Under the pieces are notes generated by a model. That model was given only the letters and a program-made list of their open reading frames with translations. It was not told the origin of the DNA and made no database searches. A stretch of 8,653 bases of DNA from CALMEC01 sp031376485 (GTDB taxonomy: Bacteria > Actinomycetota > Thermoleophilia > Miltoncostaeales > Miltoncostaeaceae): the NCBI GenBank assembly GCA_031376485.1, contig JANMDV010000230.1, positions 1-8,653 of the forward strand. Reading direction: 5' to 3'. Position numbers and translations under genes: made by a program. Every line of letters starts with the position of its first letter. Position 1 is the first letter of the stretch. Positions 5,115 to 8,653 of this stretch are shown in pieces.

Positions 5115-5803
5115 TCCAACCCGAGGAGCTCGCAAAAACGCTTGATCACACGCTTCTGGATGTTCGAGCCACTCAGGCCGACATCGAGCGGGTGTGTGAC
5201 GAGGCGCGCGAATATCACTTTGCGACCGTCTGCTCGTTCCCGACGTTCCTGCCGATCATCGCGGAGCGTCTGCATGGGTGCGACGTCAAGACGTGTGCAG
5301 TCATCTCGTACCCGTACGGCGCCGATCTGCCCGGAGGCAAGATCGCCGCGGCCGAACAGGCGGTGACCGCTGGGGCCGAGGAGCTGGACGTCGTCATGAA
5401 CATCGTCGCGCTGCGTTCGGGGGACTTCGGATACGTCCGCAACGAACTGGCGAGTCTTGTGCGCGCCGTGCAGTCGCGGGCGGTCAATGATGCCCGCGGC
5501 ATGGTCATCGTCAAGGTCGTCATCGAGGCACCTTATCTCGACGACAAGCTCAAGCGCCTGGCGTGCAAAATCGTTGCCGACGCCGGGGCCGACTTTGCCA
5601 AGACGGCAACCGGCGTGGGTACGCTCGCCACCGTCGAGGACGTCGAGTTGATGCGGGAAGCGCTGCCTGAGGGCGTGGGGGTCAAGGCGTCCGGTGGTAT
5701 CAAAACGCTCGAAGCCGCCGAGGCAATGATCAACGCCGGCGCGTCGCGGTTGGGCAGCGGGTCGGCGGTCAAGATCATGAAGGAACTCCTGAAGTCGGGA
5801 TGA
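5111..5803 (+). CDS. deoC: Deoxyribose-phosphate aldolase DeoC, start uncertain
   Basis: A cytosolic class I aldolase that splits 2-deoxyribose 5-phosphate into acetaldehyde and glyceraldehyde 3-phosphate in deoxynucleoside catabolism. From CTG 5111 it is 230 aa, a normal length. Family features: 'LDHTLL' (11-16), Asp 93 in 'ELDVVMN', the Schiff-base lysine Lys 164 in 'ADFAKTATG', and the second active-site lysine Lys 192 in 'VKASGGIKT'. The TIM barrel looks complete. The start is the problem: the frame has no ATG or GTG before the conserved 'LDHTLL'. Options are CTG 5111 (GGGAG at 5102-5106 upstream), TTG 5060 (but it lies upstream of the predicted -10 box), or ATG 5085 in another frame with an indel. 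The open frame extending leftward beyond 5060 is antisense to the glycosylase gene and is not credible. The stop codon overlaps hisIE by ATGA. Confidence 0.9.
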   Translation: MIQPEELAKTLDHTLLDVRATQADIERVCDEAREYHFATVCSFPTFLPIIAERLHGCDVKTCAVISYPYGADLPGGKIAAAEQAVTAGAEELDVVMNIVALRSGDFGYVRNELASLVRAVQSRAVNDARGMVIVKVVIEAPYLDDKLKRLACKIVADAGADFAKTATGVGTLATVEDVELMREALPEGVGVKASGGIKTLEAAEAMINAGASRLGSGSAVKIMKELLKSG

Positions 5804-6438
5804 GCTCCCTCGACGCCGAGCCAGATGTGCTGGCGCGCGTCCGGTTCGGCCCCGACGGCCTGGTGCCGGTCGTCGTGCAGGACGCCACCAGCGGGCGGGT
5901 GTTGACCCACGCGTGGATGAACCTGGAGTCGCTCACGCGCACGCTCGCGACCGGGCAGACGTGGTTTTGGAGCCGTTCGCGTCAGGAACTGTGGAACAAG
6001 GGCGCGACGAGCGGTCACAGCCAGCGTGTGCGCGGCCTGATGCTCGATTGTGACGGTGACACGATCCTGGCCCTGGTCGACCAGACTGGGGTCGCGTGCC
6101 ACACCGGGGCCGAGACCTGTTTCTTCGATCGGCTCGCGGGCCAGGCCACGCAGCCGTTTGCGTCCCTCGCCGCACTCGAGCGAACGGTGACCGAGCGCGC
6201 AGCAACGGCTGATCCCGACGCGTCATACACCGCCAGGCTGCTCGCCAAGGGCATCGACACCGTCTGCAAGAAAGTGGGCGAGGAGGCCACCGAGGTGGTC
6301 CTGGCAGCAAAGGGTGAGGAGCGCGGGCAGGTCGTCTACGAAAGCGCAGACCTGCTGTACCACTTGACCGTCCTGTGGCAGGCCGCAGGCGTTCGCCTGG
6401 ACGAGGTCGCCGCAGAGCTCGACTCCCGCCGCTCATGA
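5800..6438 (+). CDS. hisI: Bifunctional phosphoribosyl-AMP cyclohydrolase/phosphoribosyl-ATP pyrophosphatase HisIE
   Basis: A 212-aa fused enzyme for steps two and three of histidine biosynthesis: it hydrolyses PR-ATP to PR-AMP, then opens the purine ring of PR-AMP. The N-terminal HisI domain (about 1-112) shows 'WFWSRSRQELWNKGATSGH' (55-73), the metal cluster DCDGD (83-87), and Cys 100 and Cys 107 in 'ACHTGAETC', the zinc/magnesium ligands of the family. After a short linker, the C-terminal HisE domain (about 120-208) shows 'KKVGEEATEVVLAAK' (157-171) and 'ESADLLYHLTVLW' (181-193), the acidic helices that bind magnesium and pyrophosphate. Both domains look intact. The start ATG overlaps the deoC stop (ATGA), and its own TGA overlaps the trpE ATG, so translation is probably coupled across all three genes. 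No other histidine gene is in the window. Confidence 0.95.
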   Translation: MSSLDAEPDVLARVRFGPDGLVPVVVQDATSGRVLTHAWMNLESLTRTLATGQTWFWSRSRQELWNKGATSGHSQRVRGLMLDCDGDTILALVDQTGVACHTGAETCFFDRLAGQATQPFASLAALERTVTERAATADPDASYTARLLAKGIDTVCKKVGEEATEVVLAAKGEERGQVVYESADLLYHLTVLWQAAGVRLDEVAAELDSRRS

Positions 6439-7967
6439 GCACACTGCGTCTGAACGTGGCTCCGAGCGACGGCTCGGGGTTCGCCGTCTCGCCGACCCGT
6501 GACGAGGTCGCCGCGATGGGGGAGGTCTACAAGCAGGTGCCGCTGGCCCACACGTTCATCGCCGATTGCGAGACCCCTGTCAGCGCGTTCCTCAAGCTCC
6601 GTGACGACGGGCCGTGCTTCTTGCTCGAGTCGGCCGAGGAAGGGCAGCGTCTGGGCCGCTACTCGATGATCGGGGTCCGCCCACAAGCGGTGATCCGCGG
6701 CATGGGCGATCAACTGGCGCTTCTGACCGATCGCGGCGTGGTGCAGCCCTTGGACGCCGCAGATCCTTTCGGGGCGGTCGAGGACGTCGTCGCCGCGGCC
6801 GGTGTGGCCGCACCACCCGAAGACCTGGTGTTCCACGGCGGTGCGGTTGGGTTCTTCGGCTATGACCTGGTGCGTCAGGTCGAACGGCTGCCGGACGTCC
6901 CGCCCGACGATCGCGGCATTCCGGACCTCGCGATGATGGTCACCGGGCCGGTCGTCCAGTTCGACCACCTCCGCCGGTCACTGACCTTGGTCGTGCCATG
7001 CCGTCTGGACCAGGACGAGCCGCTCGACGTCGCCTACGACCGAGCCGTCACGGAGCTTCGTGAACTCAAAGCGCGCCTGGCGGGGCCGGTTCCGGTCACC
7101 CCGGGGCCCACGCCGGATCCCGAGGTCGGGCCAATCGAGAGCAACACGACTCGGGAGGACTTCGAGCGGGCTGTGGAGCGCGTCCGCGAGTATGTGTTCG
7201 CGGGTGACGCCTTCCAGGTCGTGCCGTCCCAACGATTTGCGGCCCGGATGAACCTGGACCCCTTTGCCGTCTACCGCGGCCTTCGCACCGTCAACCCGTC
7301 GCCATACATGTTCTTCTTGGACTTCGGTGATGTGGCGCTGGTGGGCTCGTCACCCGAGATGTTGGTCAAGGTGGTCGACGGTACCGTCGAGACGCGTCCG
7401 ATCGCCGGCACTCGGCCACGCGGCGACACGGTGGACGAGGACCAGCGCCTGGCCGACGAGCTGCTGCACGACCCCAAGGAACGGGCCGAGCACGTGATGC
7501 TGATCGACCTCGGACGAAACGACATCGGGCGCGTCGCACGACCCGGCACTGTCGAGGTCAAGGAACTGATGGGGATCCATCTTTACAGTCACGTCATGCA
7601 CATTGAGAGCAGCGTCGTCGGACAATTGGCCGACGGGATGCGTGCAAGTGACGCGTTGCGCGCCGCGTTTCCGGCCGGGACGCTCTCGGGGGCGCCCAAG
7701 GTGCGGGCGATGGAGATCATCGACGAGCTCGAGCCGACCAAGCGTGGCCCCTACGGAGGCGCAGTCGGGTACGTTGGGTTCAACGGCGACCTCGACGTCT
7801 GCATCACGATCCGCACGATCGTGTGCCACGACGGGGTCGCATACGTCCAGGCCGGGGCCGGCATCGTTGCGGACTCGGTTGCGTCCTCCGAGTTCACCGA
7901 AACCGAAAACAAGGCGGCGGGAATGTTCCGGGCCATCGAGGTCGCGGCGGCGCAGGCGGATTGGTAG
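6435..7967 (+). CDS. trpE: Anthranilate synthase component I, TrpE
   Basis: A 510-aa large subunit of anthranilate synthase, which converts chorismate and ammonia (from TrpG glutaminase) to anthranilate, the first committed step to tryptophan. The N-terminal regulatory region carries LLES (63-66) and, further on, 'NPSPYMFFLDF' (287-297), both part of the tryptophan feedback site. The C-terminal catalytic region has 'RPIAGTRPRG' (321-330), 'ELLHDPKERAEHVMLIDLGR' (342-361) and 'FPAGTLSGAPKVRAMEIIDE' (412-431). These, with 'KRGPYGGAVGY', mark TrpE rather than PabB, and the adjacent trpG and trpD agree. ATG 6435 is chosen for its ATGA overlap with hisIE; the longer upstream frame lies within hisIE and is Arg-rich. 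Allosteric inhibition by tryptophan is expected from the conserved site. The gene has no leader-peptide attenuator of its own. Confidence 0.96.
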   Translation: MSTLRLNVAPSDGSGFAVSPTRDEVAAMGEVYKQVPLAHTFIADCETPVSAFLKLRDDGPCFLLESAEEGQRLGRYSMIGVRPQAVIRGMGDQLALLTDRGVVQPLDAADPFGAVEDVVAAAGVAAPPEDLVFHGGAVGFFGYDLVRQVERLPDVPPDDRGIPDLAMMVTGPVVQFDHLRRSLTLVVPCRLDQDEPLDVAYDRAVTELRELKARLAGPVPVTPGPTPDPEVGPIESNTTREDFERAVERVREYVFAGDAFQVVPSQRFAARMNLDPFAVYRGLRTVNPSPYMFFLDFGDVALVGSSPEMLVKVVDGTVETRPIAGTRPRGDTVDEDQRLADELLHDPKERAEHVMLIDLGRNDIGRVARPGTVEVKELMGIHLYSHVMHIESSVVGQLADGMRASDALRAAFPAGTLSGAPKVRAMEIIDELEPTKRGPYGGAVGYVGFNGDLDVCITIRTIVCHDGVAYVQAGAGIVADSVASSEFTETENKAAGMFRAIEVAAAQADW

Positions 7968-7969
7968 CG

Positions 7970-8551
7970 ATGTCCACTCCGCCGCGGGTCGCCCTGGTCG
8001 ACAACTACGACAGCTTCACCTACAACCTGTTCCAGTACCTGTCCGAGTTGGGCGGCGAGGTGTTGGTACACCGGCACGACACCATCGACATCGCGGGAAT
8101 CGAGGCGCTCGCGCCGACGCATCTGGTGATCTCGCCGGGGCCCAAGACCCCAGACGAGGCGGGCATCTCGATCGAGGCCATTCGACATTTTGCAGGTGTC
8201 GTCCCGGTCCTGGGGGTCTGCCTGGGCCATCAGGCGATCGGTCAGGCGTTCGGCGGTACGGTCGTCCGTGGCCAGGAACCGGTACACGGCAAGACCAGCG
8301 AGATCGCTCATGACGGCAAGACGTTGTTTGCGGGCATCGAGAATCCGATGACCGCAACCCGCTACCACTCGCTCGTCGTCGACGGTGATCTGCCCGATGT
8401 GCTCGAGGTCTCGGCCTGGTGTGATGGCGACGTGATCATGGGCCTTCGCCACCGTGAACTGCCGGTCGAAGGGGTGCAGTTTCACCCCGAGTCGATTCTG
8501 ACGGCCGCGGGCAAGCGGCTGCTGGCGAACTTCCTGGCGATGTCGGTGTGA
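7970..8551 (+). CDS. trpG: Anthranilate synthase component II, glutamine amidotransferase TrpG
   Basis: A 193-aa class I glutamine amidotransferase subunit that supplies ammonia to TrpE; in many bacteria the same protein also serves PabB in folate synthesis. It begins with the family-typical 'VALVDNYDSFTYNLFQYL' (7-24). 'ISPGPKTPDEAG' (54-65) forms the oxyanion side, Cys 84 in 'GVCLGHQAIG' is the nucleophile, and His 172 and Glu 174 in 'VQFHPESI' complete the triad. 'HGKTSEI' (106-112) and 'RYHSLVV' (131-137) are also conserved. The length is normal. ATG 7970 starts 2 bp after the trpE stop, so the subunits are coexpressed near 1:1; the stop overlaps trpD by GTGA. Confidence 0.96.
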   Translation: MSTPPRVALVDNYDSFTYNLFQYLSELGGEVLVHRHDTIDIAGIEALAPTHLVISPGPKTPDEAGISIEAIRHFAGVVPVLGVCLGHQAIGQAFGGTVVRGQEPVHGKTSEIAHDGKTLFAGIENPMTATRYHSLVVDGDLPDVLEVSAWCDGDVIMGLRHRELPVEGVQFHPESILTAAGKRLLANFLAMSV

Positions 8552-8653
8552 GCATCGCCGCGCAGATTGATCGATTGCTCGCGGGAGAGGACCTTGGCCG
8601 CGACGGTGCTGCCGAGGTGCTCGACGCCGTCATGCGTGGCGAGGTCGACCCCA
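8548..8653 (+). CDS. trpD: Anthranilate phosphoribosyltransferase TrpD, N-terminal fragment
   Basis: The first 35 codons of TrpD, which transfers phosphoribose from PRPP to anthranilate. The visible part 'IDRLLAGEDLGRDGAAEVLD' and then 'MRGEVDP' matches the N-terminal helical domain of TrpD (usually '...LLxGxdLsxeEAxxvmdxIMsGevsp'). The catalytic GTGGD region lies beyond the right edge. The GTG start at 8548 overlaps the trpG stop (GTGA), which supports both the start and the assignment. The gene is cut by the window edge, not truncated biologically as far as can be seen. Confidence 0.88.
   Translation, partial: MSIAAQIDRLLAGEDLGRDGAAEVLDAVMRGEVDP

Noticed and set aside
7751..8485. 244-aa minus-strand open frame over trpE/trpG
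   Set aside because: Antisense shadow of two intact tryptophan genes.

Overview
The window is GC-rich, densely packed bacterial chromosome. It most resembles a high-GC actinobacterium, probably of the Thermoleophilia/Solirubrobacterales type. That placement is inferred from three things: a Sec-exported RTX-repeat protein ending in a 'TCGRGRD...RCEF' tail, a variant Fpg-type glycosylase ending in 'QTGGRVLADRRLSRLLR', and the GTG starts and possible leaderless starts. No 16S or other phylogenetic marker gene is present, so it is only a suggestion.

Layout, left to right. (1) Positions 1-205 hold the C-terminal KH domain of the GTPase Era. (2) Positions 206-716 have no credible gene but contain several inverted repeats, the best being a hairpin at 459-492 and a 17-bp dyad at 391-407. 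(3) Positions 717-1967 encode a secreted calcium-binding (RTX/haemolysin-type) repeat protein on the plus strand. (4) Positions 1977-5049 form a minus-strand block read right to left: an Fpg/Nei-family DNA glycosylase, a small alpha/beta hydrolase overlapping it by GTGA, and a 14-helix-type (DHA2) MFS efflux transporter. The transporter ends nose to nose with the RTX gene, leaving 9 bp between the stop codons. (5) A 35-bp divergent promoter region lies between the glycosylase and deoC. (6) From about 5085 to the right edge runs a tight plus-strand operon: deoC, hisIE, trpE, trpG and the start of trpD. Its genes are joined by ATGA, ATGA, a 2-bp gap and GTGA.

How the genes work together: the right-hand operon combines the fused third and second enzyme activities of histidine biosynthesis (HisIE) with anthranilate synthase (TrpE and TrpG) and anthranilate phosphoribosyltransferase (TrpD). 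It is headed by deoxyribose-phosphate aldolase. Phosphoribosyl intermediates link HisIE and TrpD. The minus-strand block pairs base-excision repair with a hydrolase and a drug-type efflux pump; the last two have no substrate assignable from sequence.

I did not find an obvious new multi-gene system. The points most worth a second look are: the start of deoC, where a near-consensus promoter puts the transcript start at an ATG whose frame closes after nine codons; the compact divergent promoter with a shared TATA core; the structured 0.5-kb gap after era; and the non-canonical zinc finger of the glycosylase.
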